Shown here piece by piece: positions 26,431 through 35,017 of a stretch of 64,000 nt of DNA. Origin of the DNA: Cellvibrio sp. 79 (lineage in GTDB: Bacteria; Pseudomonadota; Gammaproteobacteria; Pseudomonadales; Cellvibrionaceae); assembly GCA_003056245.1 (NCBI GenBank), contig MVDH01000001.1:1612716-1676715 (forward strand). Direction: 5' to 3'. Positions within the stretch are counted from its first letter, which is position 1; every line of letters starts with the position of its first letter. The position numbers and the translations under genes were made by a program. The notes under the pieces are model-generated. The model had not been told where the DNA came from. It made no database searches and was given only the letters and a program-made list of their open reading frames with translations.

Positions 26431-27186
26431 TTAATTCAATTTTCGCGTCAGCCTTTGCGATAATCCATAGGGAAGTAAACGTATCAGTTTTAAAAACAGC
26501 GTGAAGCGTTTGGGGAAATGAATTTCAAAATGGCGAGAAAGCAAGCCTTCCGCTATTTTTCTGGCGGCCTGTTCCGGTTCGATCATCGCTGGCATGGTAA
26601 ATTTATTTTTATCTGTTAGCGCCGTACGCACAAAGCCGGGGCTTATCAATTTTATATCGATTGAGTCTTTGCATTCGGCGTGCAAACTTTCGGCAAGATT
26701 GATAATCGCCGCTTTAGTTGCGCTATAAGGTTGACCGTTGGGCAGGCCAATATAGCCAGCAACACTTCCGCACAGAGCGAGCTGCCCGTGCGGCTTTTGA
26801 TGTTCCAGAATCGGTAAAACGGCGTGCACCACATTAAATGCGCCGGTCAAATTAATATCGACAATCCCTTTGGTTGCTACTATATCAAGCGCGTCTATTT
26901 TCATCGGCGCGTAAGCTGCCGCTAAAAAAACAATGCGATCAATTCGCCCAAATGCCGCGCGAATTGCCTGCGCCGTGCGTTGTGTCATTGCGGCGTCCGA
27001 AGTATCCAGCACAAACACTTTATGACGCTCACCCAATTCATCGTTTAATTTTTCAAGTTCATCCTGGCGTCGCGCGGACAGCGCAAGAATGGCGCCGCGC
27101 GTAGAAAGTTCCCGTGCTAATGCATATCCAATTCCGCTGCTGGCGCCGATAATCCAGACGATCTGATCTTGATAGGGTGCGTTCAT
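26431..27186 (-). CDS. Short-chain dehydrogenase/reductase
   Basis: 251 residues, classical SDR size. The nucleotide-binding motif GASSGIG (14-20), the catalytic Ser in GSVAGY (S141) and YSATK (Y154, K158) are all present. RR at 39-40 after the second strand suggests NADPH preference. It is the last gene of the fatty-acid-modification cluster. Its ATG overlaps the stop of the DUF3833 lipoprotein gene by four bases. Such an SDR is a common member of similar clusters together with the FAD oxidase, DUF1365 and CFA-like genes. Confidence 0.9.
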   Translation of the reverse strand: MNAPYQDQIVWIIGASSGIGYALARELSTRGAILALSARRQDELEKLNDELGERHKVFVLDTSDAAMTQRTAQAIRAAFGRIDRIVFLAAAYAPMKIDALDIVATKGIVDINLTGAFNVVHAVLPILEHQKPHGQLALCGSVAGYIGLPNGQPYSATKAAIINLAESLHAECKDSIDIKLISPGFVRTALTDKNKFTMPAMIEPEQAARKIAEGLLSRHFEIHFPKRFTLFLKLIRLLPYGLSQRLTRKLN

Positions 27187-27716
27187 TTTTGCTTCTGCAT
27201 AAAAATAGTCAGTTCGGAAACAGTGATGCCGAATTTTTTCAAATAAGACCGATTAATCAATACACCATCATTCATCAACCACATCCAGTCATCAAAACGA
27301 ATGTGATAGGTAGTGTCTTTTACTGGCAAATCCATCACGTAATTCCAGCGCACCGCGCTGCCTTCAGCTTTACCAGTGGCTTTGTCGATAATATCGGATG
27401 CGGTTCCTTCAAAGGTACCATCGGCCAATTTTTTTATCGTCCACACGCGTTCTTGTTTCTCTCCGTCGTAGTAATCGAAATGTTCAGTCAGTGTGCCGAC
27501 ATCACCATTCCATTCGCCAACGAGGTCGATATCGAACCGGCGTACGACGCGACCACGCCAATCCTGAACGATGCCCCAGGCTTTAATCGGGCCATTAAAA
27601 TATTCCTTGATATCAGCGCGTGGTGTTGTGTCTTTGTAATAATCAATATTATTGGCAGCGCAACTGCTAAGCATGATGAGAACTCCTATTGTTGCCATGA
27701 TTTTGAAAACTTTCAT
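27183..27716 (-). CDS. DUF3833 family lipoprotein
   Basis: 177 residues. The start at 27716 is preceded by GGAGGAAATA, and the product has a lipoprotein signal with lipobox MLSSC. The domain begins YFNGPIKAWGIVQDWRGRVVRRFD and continues with GTLTEHFDYYDGEKQERVW, the DUF3833 pattern, a lipocalin-like beta fold by inference. It is four bases overlapped with the SDR and overlaps the MFS gene end by 50 bases. Function unknown, but it is a regular companion of CFA-synthase-like clusters. Confidence 0.85.
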   Translation of the reverse strand: MKVFKIMATIGVLIMLSSCAANNIDYYKDTTPRADIKEYFNGPIKAWGIVQDWRGRVVRRFDIDLVGEWNGDVGTLTEHFDYYDGEKQERVWTIKKLADGTFEGTASDIIDKATGKAEGSAVRWNYVMDLPVKDTTYHIRFDDWMWLMNDGVLINRSYLKKFGITVSELTIFMQKQK

Positions 27717-28986
27717 TATTTCCTCCAGGGCCAGATCGAATAAAAAAACCATACAGCAAACCGGCAGCACCCAATTTCAACACACAGGGAATCAGCGCGT
27801 ATGCGATGGAAAGTGTTGCAAGTGCCGTTTCTGAGTTAACAGCCTGCGGTTTAAAATTGGCTGCATCAAGCGCGGGCAGCGCAATGGCGGAGGCCAGCGC
27901 CAGGCTGGCTTTACCGATAAATGCCAGAAACGCGTAATGCGATCCTGAACAGGTGCAATTATCGTGCGTGTGAATGTGATCGGCCAGAATCGAGGGCGGC
28001 AATGTTAAATCCGCACCGAGTGCAAAACCTGAAACGACACACACGGCTGCATATGGCCATACATCACCGGCGTTTAGAAAAAACGCACAGATAAAACCGG
28101 CTACTGCAAGAATATTTGCAAAACACCACGTCTTGTATTTTCCATGCCGGACGCTGATTTTTTTCCACAGCGGCATAGCGGCAGCACCGCAAAGAAAATA
28201 AAGCAATAAAAATAAACCCGTTAGCTGTTCAGCGCCAATAAGATCGCGCACATAAAAAACAACCAGAATTGCAGGAGTACTGGAAGCCAACATACTCACA
28301 CCATACACAATAAAAAGTCGCCAGCTTTCTGTTGGTAACGCTCGTATTGCTGCCAGCGGTGATAGCTGCCGCTTATTTTTGGCGATAGGTGTGGACGGCA
28401 ACGTCAGCCTCGAAAAGCAAGCGATGCCGGTAAGCATTAGTAGAAAAAGAATCCCCGCATACCAGAGATAAACCTCATTTGTATTAATCCATTGTGATAG
28501 CAATGTCGGCACCGACACGGCGGTAACAAGCCCGATAATTCCAAACGCTTCGCGTGCGCCCGCAATTTTTGTTTGTGCGTTAGTATCGCTTGTCCATAAC
28601 GTAGCTTGCGCACCGAGTACAATTATCAACACGCTGTAGGCGCTCACCGCAAAAATCATGCACAGCGAAAACCAAATCGCAGGTGAAAAAAAATGACCAT
28701 TAAAAAGCCCGAAAATTGAAAGGCATAAAACTGTTCCAGCAACGGCAAGCACTGGCAGGAAGTGATCTTGTAATTTATCCGTGAGCCAACCTATCAGGGG
28801 GTCTTGTATTGCATCGAATACCCGAATGAAGAGCAGTAATGTGCCGAGTAATGTGAGTGAAAGGCCATGCTGTGTTGCAAAAAAATCCGGTGCAAGCACA
28901 TACAACGGAAAACCGGCGAAGGCGACCGGCAAAGCAATAAAACCATACTGTAGTAATGATTTTCCGGTGATTGCCTGCGTGTTCAT
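27667..28986 (-). CDS. MFS/GPH-type transporter of the lipid-modification cluster
   Basis: About 439 residues from the ATG at 28986 (MNTQAITGKSLLQYGFIALP), with about 12 hydrophobic segments. FDAIQDPLIGWLTDK in the loop after helix 2 is typical of MFS_2 (glycoside-pentoside-hexuronide-like) carriers. It overlaps both neighbours: the chalcone-isomerase-like stop by four bases and the DUF3833 start by 50. In this context it may move a lipid-linked or small organic compound rather than a sugar. Substrate unknown. Confidence 0.85.
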   Translation of the reverse strand: MNTQAITGKSLLQYGFIALPVAFAGFPLYVLAPDFFATQHGLSLTLLGTLLLFIRVFDAIQDPLIGWLTDKLQDHFLPVLAVAGTVLCLSIFGLFNGHFFSPAIWFSLCMIFAVSAYSVLIIVLGAQATLWTSDTNAQTKIAGAREAFGIIGLVTAVSVPTLLSQWINTNEVYLWYAGILFLLMLTGIACFSRLTLPSTPIAKNKRQLSPLAAIRALPTESWRLFIVYGVSMLASSTPAILVVFYVRDLIGAEQLTGLFLLLYFLCGAAAMPLWKKISVRHGKYKTWCFANILAVAGFICAFFLNAGDVWPYAAVCVVSGFALGADLTLPPSILADHIHTHDNCTCSGSHYAFLAFIGKASLALASAIALPALDAANFKPQAVNSETALATLSIAYALIPCVLKLGAAGLLYGFFIRSGPGGNNESFQNHGNNRSSHHA

Positions 28987-29567
28987 TTCAAATCCAGTAG
29001 CGCGCGACGCAATTGGGGCTCGGAAGTTTTTTCCGCGAGCCAAATACCAAAAAATGATTTACCAAAATCATCGCCCTTGATTACGCCAATAATGTCCGCG
29101 CCCTTATAAAACGTGGTTTGTTTATTGGGAATATAAACTGCCGTTAACACCGTGCCTTTTTTAACATCGGGAAAAATGGTTTTCATTTGCGAATTCCACG
29201 CCGCTAATGTCACCTCATTGGTGAAACCTTGCTGGCGTATTTCCTGGACCGACCGGTCGGCAATATCTTTGCCTTTTATCGCGCGAAAATATTCGATAGA
29301 TAATGCAAATGGTTTGTTCGAGTCCCATACGCCTGCGGGTGCAAATAGCGTTGCTTCGTAAACATCCCAAAATGCATAAGACAAAATACCACGCCCAACA
29401 ACGGCTGCGCCCGGTACGGATGGTTGCACCGTTTCAATAGGCGATGCATTGTCCTCAATAGCAAAAACATTTATCGCCTGCAGAAAAAAAATTCCCTGAA
29501 ACAGCATCCCCAGGAAGGCCCCGTTCAGAGATATCGTTTCCAGACATAAAATGCACCTAGACCGCAT
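28983..29567 (-). CDS. Chalcone-isomerase-like periplasmic protein
   Basis: 194 residues. An N-terminal hydrophobic segment (about 14-34) acts as signal peptide or anchor. The rest fits the bacterial chalcone-isomerase-like family: VVGRGILSYAFWDVYEATLFAP, ALSIEYFRAIKGKDIADRSV, TVLTAVYIPNKQTTFYKG, FFGIWLAEKTSEPQLRRALL. The catalytic activity of these bacterial members is not established. They may bind fatty acids. The gene overlaps the CFA-like gene upstream by 11 bases and the MFS gene downstream by four, so it is part of one transcription unit. Confidence 0.85.
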   Translation of the reverse strand: MRSRCILCLETISLNGAFLGMLFQGIFFLQAINVFAIEDNASPIETVQPSVPGAAVVGRGILSYAFWDVYEATLFAPAGVWDSNKPFALSIEYFRAIKGKDIADRSVQEIRQQGFTNEVTLAAWNSQMKTIFPDVKKGTVLTAVYIPNKQTTFYKGADIIGVIKGDDFGKSFFGIWLAEKTSEPQLRRALLDLK

Positions 29568-30783
29568 GTTGAAGACCCCACTGCATTACATTGGTTCGCC
29601 CGTGCCGGAAGGATGCGATGCAACAGGTCAGGTAAAAACGCCACATGCGAATAAATTTTGCATCAAAGCCCATGGCTTTTACGTCGTTAATTCGCGCATC
29701 AAAATTGTCGAGCCAATGGGTGAGGGTGAGTGCGTAGTCCTGGCCGAAGGCGAACTCATCCGTTACACGCAGTCCCGCTTTTGCACTTTCTTCGTGGAAT
29801 CGCGATGGCGATGGCAGCATGCCACCGGGAAAAATAAACGTGCGAATCGCGTCGCCACTCGTGCGATAACGCTCAAAGGTATCTTCAGCGATGGTGATAC
29901 TTTGCACCATCACTTTGCCGTTAACGGCTAGCAGCGATTTTAATTTGGCGAAATAAACCGGCCAGAATTTTTCACCGACCGCTTCGAACATTTCAATGGA
30001 AACAATCTGGTCGTACACGCCGGTTTGGCGGCGATAATCTTCAAGCGCGATAACAGCATTGTCACCAACGCGCTGTGCAGCAATTTGATGTTGGGCTTCA
30101 GATATCGTTAAACCCTTGATGCCGTAATCGCCGCGCTGCAATGCGCGCTCTGCAAATCCACCCCAACCGCAGCCAATTTCCAGAAGGCTGCCGGACGGAT
30201 TAAGCCGGTCAATCATCCGGTCATATTTTCGCGTTTGCGCAGCCTGTAACGATTCATTTTCGTTCGCAAAAATCGCAGCGGAATAAGTCATGGATGGATC
30301 AAGCCAGAGTGCGTAAAAATCATTACCCAGATCATAATGGGCATGGATATTTTTTTTGCTGCCACGTTCGGTATTGCGCGTAAAAAAATAAGCGATACGT
30401 GAAGCGAGCCGGCCAAATGCATTGCCGCAAATATAATTATCAAGTGCGGCCTGGTTCTGCAGGCCAAACAAAAATAATTGCGTTGGATCAACAGAGTCCC
30501 ACCAGCCATCGCGATAAGCTTCTGCCAGCGCAATATCACCCTGACGGATCAGCGCAGCTACCAGGCGCCAATCGTGGATATCAATTTCTGCCGTCGCACC
30601 TGGCTGGGTACCATTAAAAGAATGCGTTTGACCATCGGGAGTTGTGACACGGATGGTTCCGAATTCAATACGCTCAAGTGCGTTAAGAAAACGGTTGGTA
30701 ATGTGACGATCAAACATGGTAGCAACCTCGTAAAAACGTATTCGTGGCAGTGGCGTTTTTGTGCCAGCCTTTTTTGGTTTCAT
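29557..30783 (-). CDS. Cyclopropane-fatty-acyl-phospholipid synthase family methyltransferase
   Basis: SAM-dependent enzyme acting on unsaturated phospholipid acyl chains. 408 residues with the CFA features HAHYDLGNDFYALWLDPSMTYS, the SAM site LEIGCGWGG (201-209), YDQIVSIEMFEAVGE and the C-terminal MWRFYLTCCIASF. The ATG at 30783 overlaps the DUF1365 stop by four bases. An internal Met at 30717 has a better Shine-Dalgarno (GAGGT) and may be the true start. In related clusters a CFA-like enzyme methylates or helps form branched or furan fatty acids, so the product here need not be a cyclopropane. Confidence 0.9.
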   Translation of the reverse strand: MKPKKAGTKTPLPRIRFYEVATMFDRHITNRFLNALERIEFGTIRVTTPDGQTHSFNGTQPGATAEIDIHDWRLVAALIRQGDIALAEAYRDGWWDSVDPTQLFLFGLQNQAALDNYICGNAFGRLASRIAYFFTRNTERGSKKNIHAHYDLGNDFYALWLDPSMTYSAAIFANENESLQAAQTRKYDRMIDRLNPSGSLLEIGCGWGGFAERALQRGDYGIKGLTISEAQHQIAAQRVGDNAVIALEDYRRQTGVYDQIVSIEMFEAVGEKFWPVYFAKLKSLLAVNGKVMVQSITIAEDTFERYRTSGDAIRTFIFPGGMLPSPSRFHEESAKAGLRVTDEFAFGQDYALTLTHWLDNFDARINDVKAMGFDAKFIRMWRFYLTCCIASFRHGRTNVMQWGLQHAV

Positions 30784-31541
30784 ATTTTGTTAAGGTTTCG
30801 CGTAGCAGTGGTGCGCTGCGCGAGTTGTGCGGGTTTGGTGATAAAACGAATACCGCGCATTAACAGTTTTAGCGCCTGCCAATGAATCAATGAAATGGCT
30901 TTCACTGCTACTAATGGATGCTGCCAAAATGCGCGCCGTAAAGCGTGCGATGTCAGGGGAGCAAATGTGCCGGTCAACGACGTGACCAATTGCTTTTGCT
31001 GGTCCGCATCGTAATAGTCGATCCAGATTCCCAATGCGTTCGCGCTGAAATCGAAACGAAATTTATAATCGCCATGCCGGTGCAGAAATGGCGACACATG
31101 AAAAACTTTTTCTGCTTCCAGCCATTGATCGGCAGTGATCGGTGTGTGATCCGGGTTTGCGCACAAATAATTATGTTGCTCACCAAAAGTATTGTGTACT
31201 TCGCACAACACTGCTCTTAATGCGCGATTGCCATCCACACAAAAATAAAAACTGACGGGATTAAAAACATAACCGAGCACACGCGGCATAGTGATGAGAG
31301 TGATATGTTGCGTCGCACTGTCCAGACCGTACTCTGCCAAAATGGCCCTGACCCAAGGTGTGGGATCGCTGCCATCACGCGCACCAATATCTTCCCGGTG
31401 GAAACTGGCAACGCGACCCGGAACGGGTGCGGCGGGTAATGGCAACGCGAGATAATAAATCCCGTAATGAAAGGCGTTGGCTTTTGGAAAAAGCCGTTTA
31501 TGCACGACTTGCGCAGTGTAGAGTTGCGGAGTTGTCACCAT
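30780..31541 (-). CDS. DUF1365 family protein
   Basis: 253 residues. The family signature is clear: LYTAQVVHKRLFPKANAFHY at the start, ITLITMPRVLGYVFNPVSFYFC and EVHNTFGEQHNYL in the middle, FHVSPFLHRHGDYKF later. No catalytic role is proven. DUF1365 genes almost always sit between an FAD-dependent oxidase and a CFA-synthase-like gene, as here. Both junctions overlap (7 bases with the oxidase, 4 with the CFA-like gene). Confidence 0.9.
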   Translation of the reverse strand: MVTTPQLYTAQVVHKRLFPKANAFHYGIYYLALPLPAAPVPGRVASFHREDIGARDGSDPTPWVRAILAEYGLDSATQHITLITMPRVLGYVFNPVSFYFCVDGNRALRAVLCEVHNTFGEQHNYLCANPDHTPITADQWLEAEKVFHVSPFLHRHGDYKFRFDFSANALGIWIDYYDADQQKQLVTSLTGTFAPLTSHALRRAFWQHPLVAVKAISLIHWQALKLLMRGIRFITKPAQLAQRTTATRNLNKI

Positions 31542-32806
31542 GGTGGAGAAACCCCCATGCGTTCGGCTAATGCTACAGCGCTACCCAAACCATCTTCATG
31601 AAAACCATAGCGCTGGTACGCGCCGCAAAACCACAAGCGGTTATGCCCCTGAATGCCTTCGATGCGCGATTGGTTTTCAATTGCCGCTGCATCGAATACC
31701 GGATGCTCAAACATGACATCATCGTGGATAAGTTCGGCCGCTGGTTCGCGTCCGGGATTCAGCGTGACTATCAATGGTTGTTCGGTTGCCAGTGGCTGGA
31801 GATTATTCATCCAATAGTTGAGCGATACACACGGATTGCTGTCAGTTTTATTTTCAGAAAGGTATACCCAACTCGACCAGGCATTGCGCCGCTTGGGCAT
31901 AAAACTGGTATCGCTATGCAAAATGACGCGGTTGGGTTGATAGGTAAATGCGGAAAGAATTTTTTGTTCCTGAATGCTTGGACTGTCAATCATCGCGAGT
32001 GCCTGATCGGCGTGACAGGCAAAAATGACTTCATCAAAGATCTGCGTTTCACCCAGCAAATCTTCGACAACCACACTGCTGTCATTACGCGTGACTTTAC
32101 TTACGCCGCAACCTACATGAATGCGCTCTTGAAATGGCTCGGTAAGCCGGCGCACATATTCGCGGCTACCACCAACCACCGTGTGCCATTGCGGATGGTC
32201 ATTGATAGTTAGCAGCCCATGATTTTCAAAAAAGCGAATGAAGGTTCGCGCCGGGAATTTGAGCATATCGGCGAGCGGCATACTCCAGATCGCACCACCC
32301 ATCGCCAATAAAAAATAATTGCGGAACCAGGGGCGCATGCCGAGATCATCCAGGCAATCGCCGAGCGTGAACGAAGGATCTTTGTGAAGATACGAACCGG
32401 CCGATTTATTAAAACGTAAAATATCGGCGATCATGCCAAGGAATTCGGGACGCAATAAATTTCTTTTTTGCGCGAATATATTGGCGGGTTTGCGTGTGCC
32501 GTATTCGAGCCAGCCATTATTGATGCTTGCTCCAAAAGACATATCACTGTCGGCAATAGGAACTTGCAAATGCGCTAGCAAACGGGTGAGCAGGGGATAA
32601 TTGCGTTTGTTAAAAACGATGAAGCCGGTGTCTACCGGAACAACACCATCTTTGGTATTTACGTCGACAGTACGACTGTGGCCGCCAATATAATCGTTCT
32701 TCTCATAAACGGTAATGTCATGGTGCGGATGCAGTAATGACGCTGCCCCAAGGCCGGATATGCCAGTACCGATAATGGCTATTTTTTTTCGACGTATCTG
32801 TGTCAA
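31535..32806 (-). CDS. FAD-dependent amine-oxidase-like protein
   Basis: About 424 residues. It begins with a Rossmann FAD motif IAIIGTGISGLGAASLL followed by VYEKNDYIGGHSRTVDV, and later has NPCVSLNYWMNNL and a C-terminal LWFCGAYQRYGFHEDGLGSA, typical of the NAD(P)/FAD-binding desaturase-like proteins paired with DUF1365. The start is uncertain: a TTG at 32806 has AGAGGA well placed, while a GTG at 32830 directly follows an in-frame stop and has no ribosome site. A GTG at 32874 in another frame has AAAGGAG and would join this gene if one A of the A8 run near 32781-32788 were missing. Confidence 0.88.
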   Translation of the reverse strand: MTQIRRKKIAIIGTGISGLGAASLLHPHHDITVYEKNDYIGGHSRTVDVNTKDGVVPVDTGFIVFNKRNYPLLTRLLAHLQVPIADSDMSFGASINNGWLEYGTRKPANIFAQKRNLLRPEFLGMIADILRFNKSAGSYLHKDPSFTLGDCLDDLGMRPWFRNYFLLAMGGAIWSMPLADMLKFPARTFIRFFENHGLLTINDHPQWHTVVGGSREYVRRLTEPFQERIHVGCGVSKVTRNDSSVVVEDLLGETQIFDEVIFACHADQALAMIDSPSIQEQKILSAFTYQPNRVILHSDTSFMPKRRNAWSSWVYLSENKTDSNPCVSLNYWMNNLQPLATEQPLIVTLNPGREPAAELIHDDVMFEHPVFDAAAIENQSRIEGIQGHNRLWFCGAYQRYGFHEDGLGSAVALAERMGVSPPW

Positions 32807-32937
32807 GGGGATTGTCCTCTGTGGAGCCACTTAACAATAGTAGAGGACATAGCGTTGACACAAACTTACTCCTTTCTAAACTTTTGGTAAGGTTAGGCGT
32901 TATTGGCAAATTTAGAAGTTATTTGGAGAATTGGAAA

Positions 32938-34284
32938 TTAGCGGTAAGGCTGGAAGATGACGCGAACTTGCAAGCCAGGAGCAGCGTTCTCCAGGGTGAT
33001 GCGCGCATGGTGTTGCTCGGCCACGGCGCGCACCAAGCTCAAGCCTAGCCCGTTTCCGGGTGTGGTGCGGCTGGCATCGCCCCGGTAAAAATGTTTGAAC
33101 ACTTTTTCTTTTTCGTCTTCCGCAATTCCCGGGCCCTGGTCCCCAACCAATGCCACGACTTGATTCTTTTCAATGTCTGCATTCAAGACAATCACCGAGT
33201 GCGAGGGCGAAAATTTAATCGCATTGTCGACGAGGTTGGCAAACAACTGAAACAGCAAATCACCATCGCCTTTAATCATTAACGTTGCTGCGACTTTTAT
33301 ATCGAAGCGAATATCACATTCTTCAGCGACGGGCTCATAAAGCTCAGCGATGTCATGAATAATTTTGCTTAAATTCACTTCACCCATTTGTTGGCTGCGC
33401 TTGCCTTTTTCAATATTGGCAATGCGCAGCAACGCATGAAATACGCCTAGAATATGGTCGATATTAGCAAGTACCATGTCGATATGTTCTTCATCGATAC
33501 GCTGGTTTTTCAACGCTTCAATATCGCTGCGCAAACCGCTTAACGGCGTGCGTAAATCGTGGGCAATATTGTTGCTGATCTCGCGCGCACCATTCATCAG
33601 GTCTTCGATTTTTGCGAGAAAGCCATTCAATACCAGCGACAAATTACTCAAATCATCCCAGCGACTATCAATGGCGAGGCGTTCGGATAAATCACCTGTT
33701 TTAACAATATGTTGCGCAGTCGCCGCAATACGGTTAATTCTACTCACCACAAAGTGGCTGATGCCAAAACTCACCAGCACCACGATTAACATCAACGCCA
33801 TAATGAGCCAACTCAAATGTTTTAGCTGCGTATAACTCGCAATCAGTTCGTGCACATTGCGCGCAACCATAATGCGCGTGCCGTTATCAAATGTATGAAT
33901 TTTTGCGGCGAAGGCCTGGTTGCCGTGGAGAGTGTCAAGGTCAAACCCCAAAACGCCTTCGGTAATTTTTTGGATAGTGGCGGGCATGGGATCAATAGAG
34001 CCGCCCAATAATTTTCCTGCGGCATCTTCATAGCGGAAACGCACGATCTGATCATCTTTGGCTCTTCGTTGAATATACGTCAGCAACTCGCCCCCAACAT
34101 TTTCCATGCCGGACACCATACTGATTTCAATATCAATTGCGGCCTCTGTTTCGCGCAGGAAATCGCGTTTCCCCAAATCAATCAGGAAGTAACCGAGGAT
34201 CGCGGCGGACACGGCAAGCAACACCGTAAACAGCAATGCCATTTTAAAGCTGGAGCTTTCGATATAACGTCTAGAAACTGTCAT
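32938..34284 (-). CDS. Sensor histidine kinase (HAMP, HisKA, HATPase)
   Basis: 448 residues from the ATG at 34284. Transmembrane helix 1 is about 15-36 and helix 2 about 158-180, enclosing a periplasmic sensor of about 120 residues. A HAMP linker follows, then the H-box ISNNIAHDLRTPLSGL with phospho-acceptor H242, the N-box LFANLVDNAIKFS, DQGPGI and GNGLGLSL. It is an EnvZ/OmpR-class kinase and overlaps the response regulator gene by 14 bases. A GTG at 34302 is possible but less likely. The signal sensed is unknown. It lies directly upstream of the lipid-modification cluster on the same strand. Confidence 0.92.
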   Translation of the reverse strand: MTVSRRYIESSSFKMALLFTVLLAVSAAILGYFLIDLGKRDFLRETEAAIDIEISMVSGMENVGGELLTYIQRRAKDDQIVRFRYEDAAGKLLGGSIDPMPATIQKITEGVLGFDLDTLHGNQAFAAKIHTFDNGTRIMVARNVHELIASYTQLKHLSWLIMALMLIVVLVSFGISHFVVSRINRIAATAQHIVKTGDLSERLAIDSRWDDLSNLSLVLNGFLAKIEDLMNGAREISNNIAHDLRTPLSGLRSDIEALKNQRIDEEHIDMVLANIDHILGVFHALLRIANIEKGKRSQQMGEVNLSKIIHDIAELYEPVAEECDIRFDIKVAATLMIKGDGDLLFQLFANLVDNAIKFSPSHSVIVLNADIEKNQVVALVGDQGPGIAEDEKEKVFKHFYRGDASRTTPGNGLGLSLVRAVAEQHHARITLENAAPGLQVRVIFQPYR

Positions 34285-34951
34285 CAATAATGTATCCTGC
34301 ACCGCGTACGGTTTTGATTAACGTATTTCCGGTATCGCCCAACTTTTTGCGCAAGCGGCTGATATGCACATCGATCACACTGGTCTGCGGATCAAAATGA
34401 TAATCCCAAACACCTTCCAGCAGCATAGTGCGCGTAACCAATTGGCCTTTGAATTTCACAAGGTATTCCAGCAACCGGAATTCGCGCGGCTGCAGCTCAA
34501 TGATTTTGCCGTTACAGCGCACTTTATGTGCGAGCAAATCCATTTCCAGATTACCGGCTTTCAGTGTGGTTGATTGCGCGGACAATGGCGAAGAAGCGCG
34601 TTTACCCAGCGCCTCAACCCGCGCAAGGAGTTCAATAAACGCAAACGGTTTGACCAGGTAATCATCGCCACCGGCGCGTAACCCTGTCACTTTGTCATCC
34701 ACATCACCAAGTGAGCTTAATATCAACACCCCCGTCAGATTCCCGCTGCCGCGCAACGTTTTAATAATGGAAAGGCCATCCAGCAACGGCAACATGCGGT
34801 CAACAATAAGCACATCATATTTTTCATTCGTCGCACGGTGAAGGCCCATTTCCCCATCTTCAGCCAGATCAACAACATGCCCGGCTTCCTTTAAACCTTT
34901 TCCGACATAGGTGCGGATTTTGGGGTCGTCTTCGATAATCAGGATTTTCAT
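34271..34951 (-). CDS. OmpR/PhoB-family response regulator
   Basis: 226 residues. The receiver domain holds the acidic pair ED at 7-8, phospho-acceptor D51 in LIVDRMLPLLDG, a switch Ser/Thr region and the conserved K in DDYLVKPFAF. A winged-helix DNA-binding domain (QPREFRLLEYLVKF, SVIDVHISRLRKKL, TVRGAGYII) completes it. It is the first gene of the pair with the kinase. The resemblance to QseB/PmrA/copper-type regulators is general only. Confidence 0.93.
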   Translation of the reverse strand: MKILIIEDDPKIRTYVGKGLKEAGHVVDLAEDGEMGLHRATNEKYDVLIVDRMLPLLDGLSIIKTLRGSGNLTGVLILSSLGDVDDKVTGLRAGGDDYLVKPFAFIELLARVEALGKRASSPLSAQSTTLKAGNLEMDLLAHKVRCNGKIIELQPREFRLLEYLVKFKGQLVTRTMLLEGVWDYHFDPQTSVIDVHISRLRKKLGDTGNTLIKTVRGAGYIIDDSF

Positions 34952-35017
34952 GAAATATGTTGTCCGCGTGAAATGGGGGGGCGTTTGTACAATTCTGTTC
35001 CAGTTAGTTTTGGGTGA

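Noticed and set aside
30478-30885. 135-codon plus-strand frame opposite the CFA-like gene
   Set aside because: Antisense to two well supported, overlapping genes and without a family match.
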